Shown one piece after another: positions 26,498 to 36,056 of a stretch of 64,000 nucleotides of DNA. How positions within the stretch are numbered: the first letter of the stretch is position 1; each line of letters opens with the position of its first letter. Source of the stretch: Bremerella alba (GTDB taxonomy: Bacteria > Planctomycetota > Planctomycetia > Pirellulales > Pirellulaceae). The stretch lies in contig NZ_JABRWO010000007.1 of NCBI RefSeq assembly GCF_013618625.1, positions 1 to 64,000 on the forward strand, given 5' to 3'. The position numbers were made by a program, and so were the translations under genes. Under the pieces are notes generated by a model that was not told the origin of the DNA, made no database searches, and was given only the letters and a program-made list of their open reading frames with translations.

Positions 26498-26866
26498 TTA
26501 GGCACTCTTGCGGTGATTCTCTTGTAGCTTCTTGGCCGCTCGCTGCCGCTTCAAGCTGGAAAGAATACCGGCGATCGGCGACGGATTCTGGCCGTATTTG
26601 AACTCTAGCTTCTCGATTTCAGCATGGGCAGCAGCACGGGCCGACTTCTCGGAGAGAAAACCAGTGATATAAGACTGCAGTAGCGGTTCGCCACCATCGA
26701 CGCGGACACTGAACGCAATACGCGCCGAGATCGGGCTAGCCGGTCGCTGGGTGATCTCGATCTGGTAATCGAGGTAACTCTCGACCAGCGGCGATTGCAT
26801 GCCGGCACGTCGGATTGATTTCGGTTTCCCCGTTCCATGGGAAGCGTGCTTACGGAGATCGAACAT
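26498..26866 (-). CDS. hypothetical small protein
   Basis: The product is 122 residues from the ATG at 26866, with AAAGGAG eight bases upstream. The protein is basic and soluble. The central part (about 30-85) alternates strand-like segments (YLDYQIEITQRP, ARIAFSVRVDGGEP), and the C-terminus is helical and Lys/Arg-rich (SLKRQRAAKKLQENHRKSA). It may bind nucleic acid or membranes, but no family is recognised. The DCC-family gene further upstream on the same strand ends 45 bases before its start, so co-transcription is possible. Confidence 0.55.
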   Translation of the reverse strand: MFDLRKHASHGTGKPKSIRRAGMQSPLVESYLDYQIEITQRPASPISARIAFSVRVDGGEPLLQSYITGFLSEKSARAAAHAEIEKLEFKYGQNPSPIAGILSSLKRQRAAKKLQENHRKSA

Positions 26867-26911
26867 TGCCAGGACTCCTTTTCCTGAAATCAACGATCAA
26901 GTGCGTTGAGT

Positions 26912-27391
26912 CTAAGTGTCTGAATTCTTCTTCGGTCCGAAATGAACCGCACAGGCATCGCCACAGTCATCGTCGGCGCGTTTGCCGAATCGATAGCGTG
27001 CGGCGGCAACCTTTTGATAGAGCCAATTCCATAGTGGCAGCGAACCGGGGATATGCAATAGCGGCATCACCGGCCACAACATGGCAATACGACGCGTGAG
27101 ATATCGAAACGCGAGCGCACCACTGTGTTGCTCACCTTGCGTATCGACGACCCACATTTCTTCCATCATCTGATCGTGTGTCAAATTAGGAGCGACCTGG
27201 GCTACCTTCGCGTCATGCAGCGAGAGGAACGAAAGTCGCTGCCCCAGATCGAGCCGATAAAGAATTCGCACGCCCCCGGTACAGATTCGACACTGACCAT
27301 CGTAAATCACGATATCGGTATTTGGCCGATCCGCAGGACTAGGCAGGCTCTTCTTTTCGTTCTGGGTCTGAGATTGTGCTTGGGTACTCAT
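26912..27391 (-). CDS. thiol-disulfide oxidoreductase-like DCC-family protein
   Basis: The product is 159 residues. The family signature YDGQCRICTGG (D-x-x-C-x-x-C) lies at about residues 29-39. FLSLHD and EEMWVVDTQGEQHSGALAFRYL follow, with hydrophobic segments at about 105-135 (IAMLWPVMPLLHIPGSLPLW). DCC-family (DUF393) proteins are thought to be thioredoxin-like redox proteins, but their substrate is not known. The start ATG at 27391 is accepted because no closer one gives the motif the right N-terminal context. Confidence 0.88.
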   Translation of the reverse strand: MSTQAQSQTQNEKKSLPSPADRPNTDIVIYDGQCRICTGGVRILYRLDLGQRLSFLSLHDAKVAQVAPNLTHDQMMEEMWVVDTQGEQHSGALAFRYLTRRIAMLWPVMPLLHIPGSLPLWNWLYQKVAAARYRFGKRADDDCGDACAVHFGPKKNSDT

Positions 27392-27672
27392 TGACTCGTA
27401 ATTTCTGAGTTGCCGGGTGGACCGGACGCAAGAATCGACCAGAGCGGTCCATTCGTCTTATCAGGCATAGGCAACACGACGGTGTTTCTATACTACCCGT
27501 AAATTCAAGTGTAATACCACTGCAACTTGAACGCCGAAATCGGGCGATTTCCCGAGAAAATAAGTAGGATTTCCGGGCCAAATTCCGGTACACTTAATAA
27601 TGAACCGATCTCAGCGGCGAAATACCCGTGCAGATCCCCCGCGTGCCGTCGATTTCAAAAGGACGCCGATCC

Positions 27673-29337
27673 ATGGAAACTCTTCAGAAGCACATCCGCA
27701 AAGCCCAGTGGCGCATGACGTTACAGCAATTCGTCGGGCGACTGATCATTTGCCTGTCGGTGACGCTGACGCTGGCCGCGATTGCGGTCATTCTGCCCAA
27801 GGTCTGGCCAATGGGGCTCGATCCGAGTGTCTGGATGTGGAGCTGGCTTGGGGGTGGAGTAGCGGTTGGTCTGATTGCGGCAATTACTTGGACCTACCTC
27901 AGCCGAGCTTCTGCGCTGGCAGCCGCCATCGAGTTGGACATTCGGTTTGGTTTGAAGGAACGCGTTTCCAGCTCGCTTTCGATGGACGAACAGTCGCGTC
28001 AGACCCAATGGGGTCAGGCCTTGATGGAAGACGCCACGCGACAGGTCGAACGTATCGACGTCAACGATCGATTCCCGGTACGTAGCGGCTGGAACGGCTT
28101 GGCCCCGGTGGCGATCATCGTCGGAGCGTTGCTGATCGCCCTCTTCGTGCCCAATGCGGTGCTCGACCCGAACACCGCCCAAGCCAATACCACCCAACTG
28201 GATCCCGAACAAACCAAGGTCGTGAAGAAGACGGCCGACCAACTACGCAAAGAGCTGAAAGAACGCAAAGAAAAGGCCGAAGAAAAGGGCCTCAAGGAAG
28301 CAGAGGATCTGTTTAAGAAGCTCGAAGAAGGGACCAAAGATATCGCCAAAAAGGACAAGGTCGATCAAAAGGAAACTTTGCTCGAACTGAACGACTTGGC
28401 CAAACAGTTGAAGAAACGCCGCGACGAGTTGGCTTCCAGTGAAGAGTTCAAAAAGAAGCTCGAAATGCTGAAAGACCTCCTTAAAGGCGGACTGGCCGAG
28501 GAACTGGCCAAAGCCATGCAGAAAGGCGACCTACAAAAAGCCTTGGAAGCGATGAAGAACCTGCAGAACAAAATGAACAACGGCGACCTCTCGAAAGAAG
28601 ACCGAGAAGCATTGGCCAAGCAGTTGGAACAGATGGGCAAGAAGATGGAAGACATCGCCAAGGCCCACGAAGATGCCAAGAAGAACCTGCAGGAACAGAT
28701 CAAACAGGCCCAACAGGCCGGCAATGAGGCCGAAGCCGAGCGTCTACAGAAGCAGCTAGACCAGATGGGCATGCAAGACGCCCAAATGCAACGCATGCAG
28801 CAGATGGGCAACCAACTGTCGAAGGCCTCGGAAGCGTTAGAAAATGGTCAACAGAAGCAAGCGGCCGATCAGCTGAACCAGATGGCCAACGAAATGCAGG
28901 ACCTGCAAGCCCAGCTCGATGAACTAGAAATGATGGACGAAGCCATGGACCAAATGGAAATGGCTCGCAATCAGATGTGCAAAGCATGCCAGGGTGGCCA
29001 GAACGGAATGATGGGGCAAATGGGCCAGATGGGACAAATGGGCCAGCAACCGGGTAACGGCATGGGCCAGGGCCAAGGGCAAGGTGATCGCCCCGAAGAA
29101 GAAAACGAAACAGGCTCGTACGAATCTCAGGTTCGCGCCGACCCCAAAGCGGGACGCGGAGTGATCGTCGATTATGTCGACGGCAAAAACCGAGCCGGGC
29201 AGACGCTGATTGAAATCAAGTCGGCGATGGAATCGGAGTCTTCCCTTAGCAGCGACGCCTTGACCGAGACGCGACTCTCGAAAGACCACCAAGAGAACGC
29301 CCAGGAATACTTCGATATGGTCCGTGAAGGGCGATAA
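27673..29337 (+). CDS. large membrane protein with long Lys/Glu/Gln coiled coil
   Basis: The product is 554 residues from the ATG at 27673, with AAGGA about nine bases upstream. Three membrane segments (about residues 20-45, 55-78, 140-160) precede a very long charged helix (about 180-440) with heptad-like repeats of Lys, Glu and Leu, predicted to be a coiled coil. A Met/Gln/Gly stretch (about 440-475: GQMGQMGQMGQQPGNGMGQG) follows, then a globular C-terminal tail (GVIVDYVDGKNRAGQTLIEI). Topology suggests a cell-envelope scaffold or spacer. No catalytic motif and no family recognised with confidence. Confidence 0.75.
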   Translation: METLQKHIRKAQWRMTLQQFVGRLIICLSVTLTLAAIAVILPKVWPMGLDPSVWMWSWLGGGVAVGLIAAITWTYLSRASALAAAIELDIRFGLKERVSSSLSMDEQSRQTQWGQALMEDATRQVERIDVNDRFPVRSGWNGLAPVAIIVGALLIALFVPNAVLDPNTAQANTTQLDPEQTKVVKKTADQLRKELKERKEKAEEKGLKEAEDLFKKLEEGTKDIAKKDKVDQKETLLELNDLAKQLKKRRDELASSEEFKKKLEMLKDLLKGGLAEELAKAMQKGDLQKALEAMKNLQNKMNNGDLSKEDREALAKQLEQMGKKMEDIAKAHEDAKKNLQEQIKQAQQAGNEAEAERLQKQLDQMGMQDAQMQRMQQMGNQLSKASEALENGQQKQAADQLNQMANEMQDLQAQLDELEMMDEAMDQMEMARNQMCKACQGGQNGMMGQMGQMGQMGQQPGNGMGQGQGQGDRPEEENETGSYESQVRADPKAGRGVIVDYVDGKNRAGQTLIEIKSAMESESSLSSDALTETRLSKDHQENAQEYFDMVREGR

Positions 29338-29392
29338 AGCGATTCGCAAATTCGATGCAAACGCAGACGGCGACCGAAAGCCCCCAGGGGGT

Positions 29393-29534
29393 GGCCCAGA
29401 GATTCATCTCTGGGTCGGCATCGCCGACAAGCGGCTAATGCAAGAACGCGAACCAACAGCTAAGTCTCCATCGGATTCAAACCCAACTCACAAGCCGCTT
29501 GTGCCTACGGCACCCAGAGATAAATCTCTGGGCC
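29393..29534. repeat. dispersed hairpin-ended element, copy C
   Basis: 142 bases, with about eight differences from copy B. It has the same two self-folding ends (GGCCCAGAGAT...ATCTCTGGG and CCCAGAGATAAATCTCTGGGCC) and the same inner inverted repeat. It starts about 55 bases past the stop of the coiled-coil gene, between convergent genes. Confidence 0.85.
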
Positions 29535-29650
29535 ACCCCGGTGTTGGCTTAAAGCAGGCTGGTGAGTTTTCTTCTGTCTTCAGGCGACCCGCTGCGGAAC
29601 TTCTTTGCGGTCCAGAATCCCTGGACAGGCCTTTTGCCTGGAGATGTGCT

Positions 29651-29854
29651 CTAGCCGTTCATCCGCTTGGGAATGGTGAAGCTATACAGAATAATGATGG
29701 CCCCGGTGGACATCATGCTCCAGGGTGCCCAGTCCGGAGGCGTAAACGCCTTGGGGCCTCCTTCAGCGGCCATCATGGCCGAATCAACGATCAGGCACTC
29801 CGCCCCGACGATGATCAACGTGATGCCGACTGCTAAAAATAGCGATCGCCACAT
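29651..29854 (-). CDS. 67-residue membrane protein
   Basis: Two hydrophobic segments (about residues 4-25 and 45-60) are separated by a short Pro/Ala/Gly linker (PKAFTPPDWAP), with a basic end (PKRMNG). AAGAAGGGA lies about eight bases before the ATG at 29854. Short, but it has the composition and start signals of a real small membrane protein. No family recognised. Confidence 0.6.
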   Translation of the reverse strand: MWRSLFLAVGITLIIVGAECLIVDSAMMAAEGGPKAFTPPDWAPWSMMSTGAIIILYSFTIPKRMNG

Positions 29855-30221
29855 GGCAAATCCCTTCTTTCCTCCATGCCTACCAATTCGGCCTGAGACA
29901 AGTCAGACCGCGGCGCGATCGAGCGCCTGAATGATTCGTTGTCACTCTTATCGGCCAGATACCGGGGTATCGCTAGCGTGAAATTTCACTTGCGGGCGCA
30001 GGCGTTATAACCCCTTTTATGCCCCCTCACACGCAAAAAGTTTCCCGACTCCTTAGTCCCCTCTTCCCCGAGGGGTGAGGGGTTTTACGCAAGGCAAGAA
30101 ACAAAAAATCGCCGCACGAAATTCATTTCGTGCGGCGAGATGATTGATCAGCGAAATCGGGATTCGCCTCTGACCGTAGCCCAGTCGCCCAAAGGGGCGA
30201 GGGAACCAGAGTTGATCGGCT
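29855..30221. other. intergenic region with a strong terminator and a palindromic repeat
   Basis: About 367 bases without a gene. It holds the kor terminator (30103-30137) and a GC-rich palindrome at about 30055-30083 (CCCCTC...GAGGGG). Apart from the short leader of the 67-residue gene at the left edge, I see nothing else in it. Confidence 0.5.
30103..30137 (-). terminator. intrinsic terminator of the kor operon
   Basis: Read on the minus strand: CGCCGCACGAAA-TGAA-TTTCGTGCGGCG, a perfect 12-base-pair hairpin, then ATTTTTTG. It lies about 85 bases past the korB stop. Confidence 0.88.
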
Positions 30222-31241
30222 TTACTCCACGACCCACGTATCGCCAGAATTAAACAGCGCGTCCAGATCGGACTCGCCGCGTTTCTCTTTGGCTTGCTGT
30301 ACCTGATAGTTGATCGCGTCGTCGTAGCAAGGCGCGTCGATATCACGTAGGACGCCGATCGGTTCAGGGAACTCGGGGTGCGACATGCGGGTAAGCAAGT
30401 ACGCGAGGGTCGGCTCGGTTGTCTTTTCGTCGTGGAAAAGAAGATCGTCCTCGCTGATTCCTTTACCCAGCTCGACCACTTCCGGCGTCATGCCGTTGAG
30501 CCGGATGCCTTTGTCACGGTTTTTGCCGAAGATGAGCGGCTTACCGTGTTCCAGTTCCAGCACCGTTTCGGCCTTGGTGTCTTTGTCGGTCGCCCACTTG
30601 TAGGCGCCGTCGTTAAACACGTTGCAGTTCTGGTACACCTCGACGAACGACACGCCTTTGTGGGCGACGGCGCGTTCCAAGGTTTGCGACAGGTGCTTGA
30701 TATGCACGTCGACCGAGCGAGCTACGAACGTCGCCTCGCACGAGATGGCCACCGAAAGCGGGTGAATCGGGTTATCGATCGCGCCCATCGGGGTACTCTT
30801 GGTGACCTTCCCCTTTTCGGAAGTCGGCGAGTACTGCCCTTTGGTCAGGCCATAAATGCGGTTGTTGAACAAAATGATGTTCAGGTTCACATTACGACGC
30901 AGCACGTGCATCAGGTGGTTACCACCGATGGAAAGTGCGTCGCCGTCGCCGGTAATGACAAAGACTGTCAGATCTTGCCGAGACGACTTCAGTCCGGTGG
31001 CAAACGCCGGAGCACGTCCGTGCACGCTGTGCATACCGTACGTGTTCATGTAGTACGGAAAGCGGCTACTGCAACCGATACCACTGACGAAGACGGTGTC
31101 TTCGCGGCTCATCTGGAGGTTCGACATGACCTTCTTCATTTGGGCCAAAATCGAATAGTCACCGCATCCTGGGCACCAACGCACGTCCTGGTCGGTACCG
31201 TAATCCGCGGGCTTCAATACAGGCAATTCTGCGGATGCCAT
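30222..31241 (-). CDS. korB: 2-oxoacid:ferredoxin oxidoreductase, beta subunit
   Basis: The product is 339 residues from the ATG at 31241; an ATG seven codons earlier (31262) is possible. It is the thiamine-diphosphate subunit. WCPGCGDYSIL lies near the N-terminus, and GDGDALSIGGNH is the TPP/Mg motif followed by LFNNRIYGLTKGQYSPTS. It decarboxylates 2-oxoglutarate (or another 2-oxoacid) to the acyl-CoA and passes electrons to ferredoxin, working with the alpha subunit encoded just upstream. No iron-sulfur ferredoxin domain is fused to it. Subunits of this type often feed a 2-oxoglutarate branch of the TCA cycle. Confidence 0.93.
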   Translation of the reverse strand: MASAELPVLKPADYGTDQDVRWCPGCGDYSILAQMKKVMSNLQMSREDTVFVSGIGCSSRFPYYMNTYGMHSVHGRAPAFATGLKSSRQDLTVFVITGDGDALSIGGNHLMHVLRRNVNLNIILFNNRIYGLTKGQYSPTSEKGKVTKSTPMGAIDNPIHPLSVAISCEATFVARSVDVHIKHLSQTLERAVAHKGVSFVEVYQNCNVFNDGAYKWATDKDTKAETVLELEHGKPLIFGKNRDKGIRLNGMTPEVVELGKGISEDDLLFHDEKTTEPTLAYLLTRMSHPEFPEPIGVLRDIDAPCYDDAINYQVQQAKEKRGESDLDALFNSGDTWVVE

Positions 31242-31339
31242 GGTGGATCTTTTCTCTATCATTGAAGGATTGCAATTAAGTGTGTTGAAGTTTCACGCTG
31301 GCCCCCTCTCTCCCCGTAGGGGCGTGGGGACAGTTATAT

Positions 31340-33205
31340 TTAGGTCAGCATCGACTCGATTTTCTCGGCGATTTCGGTCGTGGTGAACGGTTTGCCTTGC
31401 ACCTTGTTCAGCCCGACTGCGTCGACCATATACTTATCGCGAAGCAGCAAACGCAGCTGGCCCAAATTCAGTTCCGGTACCAAAACCTTGTCGAAGCTCG
31501 AAAGCAACTCGCCCAGATTTCGCGGGAATGGATTGAGGTAACGCACGTGTGCGTGACTGACCGATTTGCCTTGGGCTTGCAGCCGATTGACCGCCGTGCG
31601 GCACGAACCGTAGGTTCCGCCCCAGCTGACCACTAATACTTTGCCACTTTCGCTGCCCATGACTTCCTGCGGCGGAACGGCTTCGGCAATGTTGGCAACC
31701 TTCTGGGCCCGGGTCATCACCATGTGATGATGGTTTTCAGGATCGTAGCTGACGTTACCGGTACCGTCCTGCTTTTCGAGCCCACCCACGCGGTGCATCA
31801 AGCCAGGTGTGCCTGGGATCGCCCAGGGCCGAGCCAGTTCTTCGTTGCGTTCGTAGGCCATAAACGGAGGATCGTCTTCGTCGCGTGGACCAGGATGGGT
31901 GACTTCAATCTTAGGAAGTTCCGCCATGCTCGGAATTCGCCATGGCTCGCTGCCGTTGGCGATGTAGCCGTCGGTCAGGATGACGATCGGGGTCATGAAC
32001 CGGGTCGCGATTCGCCAAGCTTCAATCGCCACGTCAAAACAGTCGGCCGGACTGCGAGCCGCAATGATTGGCAACGGCGATTCGCCGTTGCGACCAAACA
32101 TGGCCTGCAGCAAGTCGGCTTGTTCGGTCTTGGTAGGCAGGCCGGTACTGGGGCCACCACGCTGCACGTCGACAATCACCAGCGGCAGTTCCAGCATCAT
32201 GGCCAACCCCATGGCTTCCCCTTTCAGGGCCAGGCCGGGGCCGCTGGTCGTGGTGAGGGCCATTTCGCCCCCGTAGGCCGCACCAATCGCCGCACACACG
32301 GCAGCAATTTCGTCTTCGGCCTGGAAGGTCAGCACGTTGTAGTTTTTGAACTTGCTCAGCTCGTGCAGAATGTCACTCGCTGGCGTAATCGGGTAGGAAC
32401 CGAGAAACAGCTTCTTCTCGCTCAACTTCGCCGCGCTGATCAGCCCCCAAGCCAAGGCCTGGTTACCGGTCATGTTGCGGTAAGTGCCCGGCGGAAGCTT
32501 GGCTTTCTCGACCTTGTAGCTGCTGCGAAACGCATCGGTCGTTTCGCCGAAGCTATAGCCGGCCTTGAGCGCGCGGCGGTTGGCCTCGGCAATCGCCGGC
32601 AGCTTCGAGAACTTGGCTTCGATGAAACGCAAGGTCGGCTCCATCGAGCGACCATACAGCCAAAAGACCAAGCCCATCGCGAAGAAGTTGCGGCAGCGAT
32701 CCGCTTCCTTCACGCTCAGGTCGAGCCCTTCGACGGCCCCCCGGGTTATGCTGGTCATGGGGACCGAGAAGACCTGGTACCCGCTCAGCGAGTCGTCATC
32801 AATCGGGTTGGCTTCGTAGCCGGCCTGACCCAATGCTTTTTTGTCGAACGCGTTGCTGTTGACGATCAGCACGCCGTTTCGCCGGAGGTCGGTAAGGTTG
32901 GTTTTGAGGGCCGCCGGATTCATGGCCACCAACGCATCGACCGTTTCACCCGGAGTGAAAATATCGTGCGAAGCGAAGTGAATCTGAAAACCACTCACCC
33001 CAGCCAATGTTCCGCGCGGCGCGCGAATTTCAGCCGGGAAGTCGGGAAAGGTCGCGACGTCGTTGCCAGCCAGCGCCGAAGTGTTCGAGAACTGCGTGCC
33101 GGCCAACTGCATGCCGTCGCCCGAGTCTCCGCAGAAGCGAACGGTCGCTTCTTCCAAGGGCTGAATATCTTTTACGACAGTGGTTTCGTCAGTAGTAGTA
33201 GACAT
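31340..33205 (-). CDS. korA: 2-oxoacid:ferredoxin oxidoreductase, alpha subunit (gamma-alpha fusion)
   Basis: The product is 621 residues. Residues about 15-200 are the gamma domain ([18 protein letters not shown]..., [14 protein letters not shown]). From about 245 the alpha domain follows ([58 protein letters not shown]), with the C-terminal domain from about 500. The fused gamma-alpha form is the usual KorA arrangement. It binds the 2-oxoacid and CoA with KorB. The korB gene starts about 100 bases after the korA stop, with a GC-rich palindrome between. No third (delta) subunit gene is seen, so ferredoxin is presumably free. Confidence 0.93.
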   Translation of the reverse strand: MSTTTDETTVVKDIQPLEEATVRFCGDSGDGMQLAGTQFSNTSALAGNDVATFPDFPAEIRAPRGTLAGVSGFQIHFASHDIFTPGETVDALVAMNPAALKTNLTDLRRNGVLIVNSNAFDKKALGQAGYEANPIDDDSLSGYQVFSVPMTSITRGAVEGLDLSVKEADRCRNFFAMGLVFWLYGRSMEPTLRFIEAKFSKLPAIAEANRRALKAGYSFGETTDAFRSSYKVEKAKLPPGTYRNMTGNQALAWGLISAAKLSEKKLFLGSYPITPASDILHELSKFKNYNVLTFQAEDEIAAVCAAIGAAYGGEMALTTTSGPGLALKGEAMGLAMMLELPLVIVDVQRGGPSTGLPTKTEQADLLQAMFGRNGESPLPIIAARSPADCFDVAIEAWRIATRFMTPIVILTDGYIANGSEPWRIPSMAELPKIEVTHPGPRDEDDPPFMAYERNEELARPWAIPGTPGLMHRVGGLEKQDGTGNVSYDPENHHHMVMTRAQKVANIAEAVPPQEVMGSESGKVLVVSWGGTYGSCRTAVNRLQAQGKSVSHAHVRYLNPFPRNLGELLSSFDKVLVPELNLGQLRLLLRDKYMVDAVGLNKVQGKPFTTTEIAEKIESMLT

Positions 33206-33848
33206 GGTTTATCGGGCAATCCGAGCTACAACAGGGTTTCTATGGGTATTATGGGGAAGTGCGAACTCGCGGCAAATTTCGCAAGTGGGCAGCTTTCATT
33301 CAGGTGGTTGCTGTGATGACAGACTTTGCGTGAACAATTCGAAACTTCGTGATTTACTACTCAAACAAATGGTATCAATGTCTGCCACGCAAATTGGGCT
33401 GGCATTCCTCCCAATACGGGAAGTCCGCTGGCAGAAGAGAGGCTGTTTTCCCGAAACGGGCGAATCACAACCCAGCAACTGGGTGTCGCCTGCAAATCGG
33501 GTTACCTTGCGGAAGTCGACGAAGTGAGTGGGCCACCGATACGTTGCGATCGGGGCTCCTTGAAACGGCCGGATGCTGTCGTTTGCGATGGGGTTCGCAG
33601 GTCGGACAACTCGCCGGGGCCGAACGGACTGTGCTTCGTGCTTCATGGCCTGTGGGGCGAAAGACGTTGGCCGCTGCTATCACTGACAGTGGTCCATTGT
33701 CGATCTGTCTGTTGATTTCCGAACTTTCAAAAGCCTCGCGATCATGCGCTGACTAAATGAAATTTCGACGGTGTCCCCCGCCTATTATGAGGCAAATTTG
33801 CCGGTTATGCCGATTTTTCGGGGTTCACGTACCCGTATAGTCTAACAA
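33206..33848. other. gene-poor intergenic region
   Basis: About 640 bases. No reading frame in it looks protein-like; the longest are in Arg/Ser/Cys-rich frames with no start signals. The right end carries the -10-like TATAGT (33836-33841) of the structured RNA candidate. The left end is the upstream region of korA. No repeat or known RNA was recognised in the rest. Confidence 0.4.
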
Positions 33849-34022
33849 TGTCCCCCAATCGGTAGAACAAGCGTGTCTGCGAAACCTGGGTAAAACCGGG
33901 AGAATTTATCGCTTTTAACCCATTAGTGGACACATGGATCCACTTTAAAAGGGTGACTTCCGAGAAAACACCTTGGGGAACAGCAAGCACTGACAGCAAA
34001 CTACTGATGCCTTGGGGGGACA
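33849..34022 (+). ncRNA. candidate ~175-base structured RNA with long closing stem
   Basis: The ends pair: TGTCCCCCAA (33849-33858) with TTGGGGGGACA (34012-34022), and next to it TCGGTAG (33859-33865) with CTACTGA (34001-34007). Inside are hairpins CCTGG/CCGGG at about 33889-33904 and AGTGGA/TCCACT at about 33925-33945. A -10-like TATAGT at 33836-33841 puts a start at about 33849. A second TTGGGG (33973-33978) could compete for the same 5' strand, so two folds are possible. The size and single long rod resemble 6S RNA, but no family signature was recognised. The lack of a terminator U-run is a weakness. Confidence 0.4.
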
Positions 34023-34125
34023 CTGCGGACTTGCCCAGCAGTGGATTGTCTCAACCCGCTTTGCACGGCTGGACGAGCCAGCGTTGGCACCCAGCCGATG
34101 GGTTCGTTTTCATAAGACAGGAAAA

Positions 34126-35007
34126 CTAGTCGTCGATGTCCCCAAACGTGGGCGGACGGTTTTCTTTTTCGTAGAACTTCGAGAGATCGATCCCCCCTCG
34201 ATTCTCCTCCTCGAGTAGCTTGATCCGGGCCTCCATGCGCTCCATTCGCCGCATCATCTGCGGGATAAGGAACTGCTCTTCTTCGATCTTCTTTTTCGAG
34301 GGAACCTTGGGATAGCCCAGTTGTCGCTGCAAGGCAGAAAACAGCAGCAGCGGATCTCTTTTGCGATTGGCCAGAGCAATCCGCCCTTCCCGCTCGCCAA
34401 ACAGCGGCGGAAAGTCGGCACCCGGCAGCTTGCCTCCACGCCGAACCTGCTGCGTGATGTAGTGCTCGCTTCGGACGTAAATCATGTCGGCGATGTCGAT
34501 CAAACCGATGCGTCGCCGGTTGACCTCCAGAAATTTCTTCCAATGCTCGTCGTACAGCGGATCGGCCGCCATAGCGATAAAGCCATGGTCGTACTTCAGG
34601 CGATGACGGCAGAGGGTCTCGAACTGATAGAGAAACAAACTTTGGGGCGTGGCATGGTCTGCCCGTAGTTTGACCTCAGACTTTAAGATTTCGAGGCCTG
34701 TTTGAAAGTCGAAACGGCCCCGATCGTCTTCCGACGATTCGATAATGAAGGTCTGAAAGCCGCTGAAATAGTGCGATAAACGCTTCATCGCCGGATAAAA
34801 TTGGCCGCTATGCCGTAGTTCGGCCGCCATGAAATCGATGGCCATCGGCAACTTCGTCGTCACGAGAATCTCGTTTCGCACCGACGACAAAATCTCTTGC
34901 ATCGGGCGGTTATCGGACAGCCCTGCCTGAAGCCCCTCGAAGAAGTGCCGCTGCTCGACGTATTCTTCAGCTTCCAATTCAGCAGATGACTGCGTCTGGT
35001 CACTCAT
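34126..35007 (-). CDS. hypothetical protein
   Basis: The product is 293 residues, charged and soluble, with no signal peptide or membrane segment. Mostly helical by eye. The C-terminal ~60 residues contain a heptad-like helix (MMRRMERMEARIKLLEEEN) and an acidic end (FGDIDD), consistent with a self-associating or partner-binding tail. The middle has conserved-looking charged segments (RRRIGLIDIADMIYVRSEHYITQQVRRGGKLPG) without catalytic motif. No family recognised. It is separated from neighbours by about 60 bases on the left (esterase) and a gene-poor region on the right. Confidence 0.6.
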   Translation of the reverse strand: MSDQTQSSAELEAEEYVEQRHFFEGLQAGLSDNRPMQEILSSVRNEILVTTKLPMAIDFMAAELRHSGQFYPAMKRLSHYFSGFQTFIIESSEDDRGRFDFQTGLEILKSEVKLRADHATPQSLFLYQFETLCRHRLKYDHGFIAMAADPLYDEHWKKFLEVNRRRIGLIDIADMIYVRSEHYITQQVRRGGKLPGADFPPLFGEREGRIALANRKRDPLLLFSALQRQLGYPKVPSKKKIEEEQFLIPQMMRRMERMEARIKLLEEENRGGIDLSKFYEKENRPPTFGDIDD

Positions 35008-35065
35008 GCGATGCGAACAACTTTCTCGGCTAAGGATGACCCGTTTCCAGAGGGGAAGCGGTTAG

Positions 35066-35905
35066 TTACGACTTCCCGAGTTTGAGATGTCCGTCCAGGA
35101 ATTTCAATGCCTCTCGTTTGGCCTGGGGATCGATGAACGTGGTCAGGTGCCCGCGCCCCTGCGATTTATAGAAGGTTGTGGGGATGCCCAAGGTGGACAG
35201 CTTGTCGTACATGACCTCGGCATTTCGTATGGGAACGACACTATCGTTGGTCCCATGAAAAAAGAAAATCGGAGGACACTTGGCCGTCACATGAGAAAGG
35301 GGCGACGCTTCTTTATAGGTGCTCGGGACATCTGCACGCGAACCGCCGAGGAAGAACTTCAGCCGTTCGCTACGGGGTGGTTCGTTCGTGAAATCGCACG
35401 GAGCCCCGCCGGCGACAACGGCTTTCAGTTGAGGCGCACTAGGCCCCTTCTCGGCCTCGATCGCCCCCACAAGACAGGCCAGATGGCCTCCGGCTGAATA
35501 GCCCCAGCCCCCCACTCTTTCGGTGTCGATCTGGAACTCGTCGGCATGCTCGACCAACCAGTTAAGCGCGGCCTGGCAGTCTTCTAACTGAGCCGGAAAC
35601 CGGTGATTCGGGGCAAAACGATACGTAATTGCCGCTACCGCGTAGCCATGATTGGCCAGATAGATGGCATGCGTCGTCATATGACTGCGCGAACCCCCTG
35701 CCCAGGCCCCGCCATGAATCATAAGAATCGCCGGGAACGGCCCTTCGCCTGGGGGGAGGTACAGATCGGCTTTAAGGGTCTTGTCTTCGCGCTCGGCGAA
35801 AACCTGATTAGGCACGAGCCGGACGGCCGGATTTTCAGCTACCGCAGGGCCAACCAAGACCGCGAAAGTAAAAACTGCAACGAATATTGTTTTCCAGACA
35901 GCCAC
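35066..35905 (-). CDS. secreted alpha/beta hydrolase (esterase)
   Basis: The product is 279 residues from the GTG at 35905, preferred because GGAG lies six bases upstream; a TTG five codons earlier is the alternative. The signal peptide ends near GPAVA. The oxyanion-hole motif MIHGGAW (about residue 65), nucleophile GYSAGG (about 140) and late GRGHLTTF with the catalytic His fit the BD-FAE/hormone-sensitive-lipase-like esterase group. It likely hydrolyses acetyl or other small esters outside the cytoplasm. The substrate is unknown. Confidence 0.87.
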   Translation of the reverse strand: MAVWKTIFVAVFTFAVLVGPAVAENPAVRLVPNQVFAEREDKTLKADLYLPPGEGPFPAILMIHGGAWAGGSRSHMTTHAIYLANHGYAVAAITYRFAPNHRFPAQLEDCQAALNWLVEHADEFQIDTERVGGWGYSAGGHLACLVGAIEAEKGPSAPQLKAVVAGGAPCDFTNEPPRSERLKFFLGGSRADVPSTYKEASPLSHVTAKCPPIFFFHGTNDSVVPIRNAEVMYDKLSTLGIPTTFYKSQGRGHLTTFIDPQAKREALKFLDGHLKLGKS

Positions 35906-36056
35906 TACGGACTCCGTCAAGGTGAACTATGCCGCGCAATCGCGGGTCCTATAATGAGTAATTCCGCCGACGTTGCCCAATATTAACCCCCAGGACCGTA
36001 TCGGGCATTCTTTTTTTCATCGGCGCTGCCCCGTGTATTTCAGGAGAGTGCTTCCC

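Noticed and set aside
31724-33316. Long plus-strand reading frame (530 codons) across korA
   Set aside because: Lies antisense to the clear gamma-alpha subunit gene; Arg/His/Gln-rich composition is a shadow of its codon usage.
33296-33646. 116-codon minus-strand frame in the gene-poor region
   Set aside because: Arg/Ser/Cys-rich composition, no start signal and no domain; more likely non-coding.
35921-36056. FMN riboswitch upstream of ribBA
   Set aside because: No conserved RFN segments were recognised in the leader.
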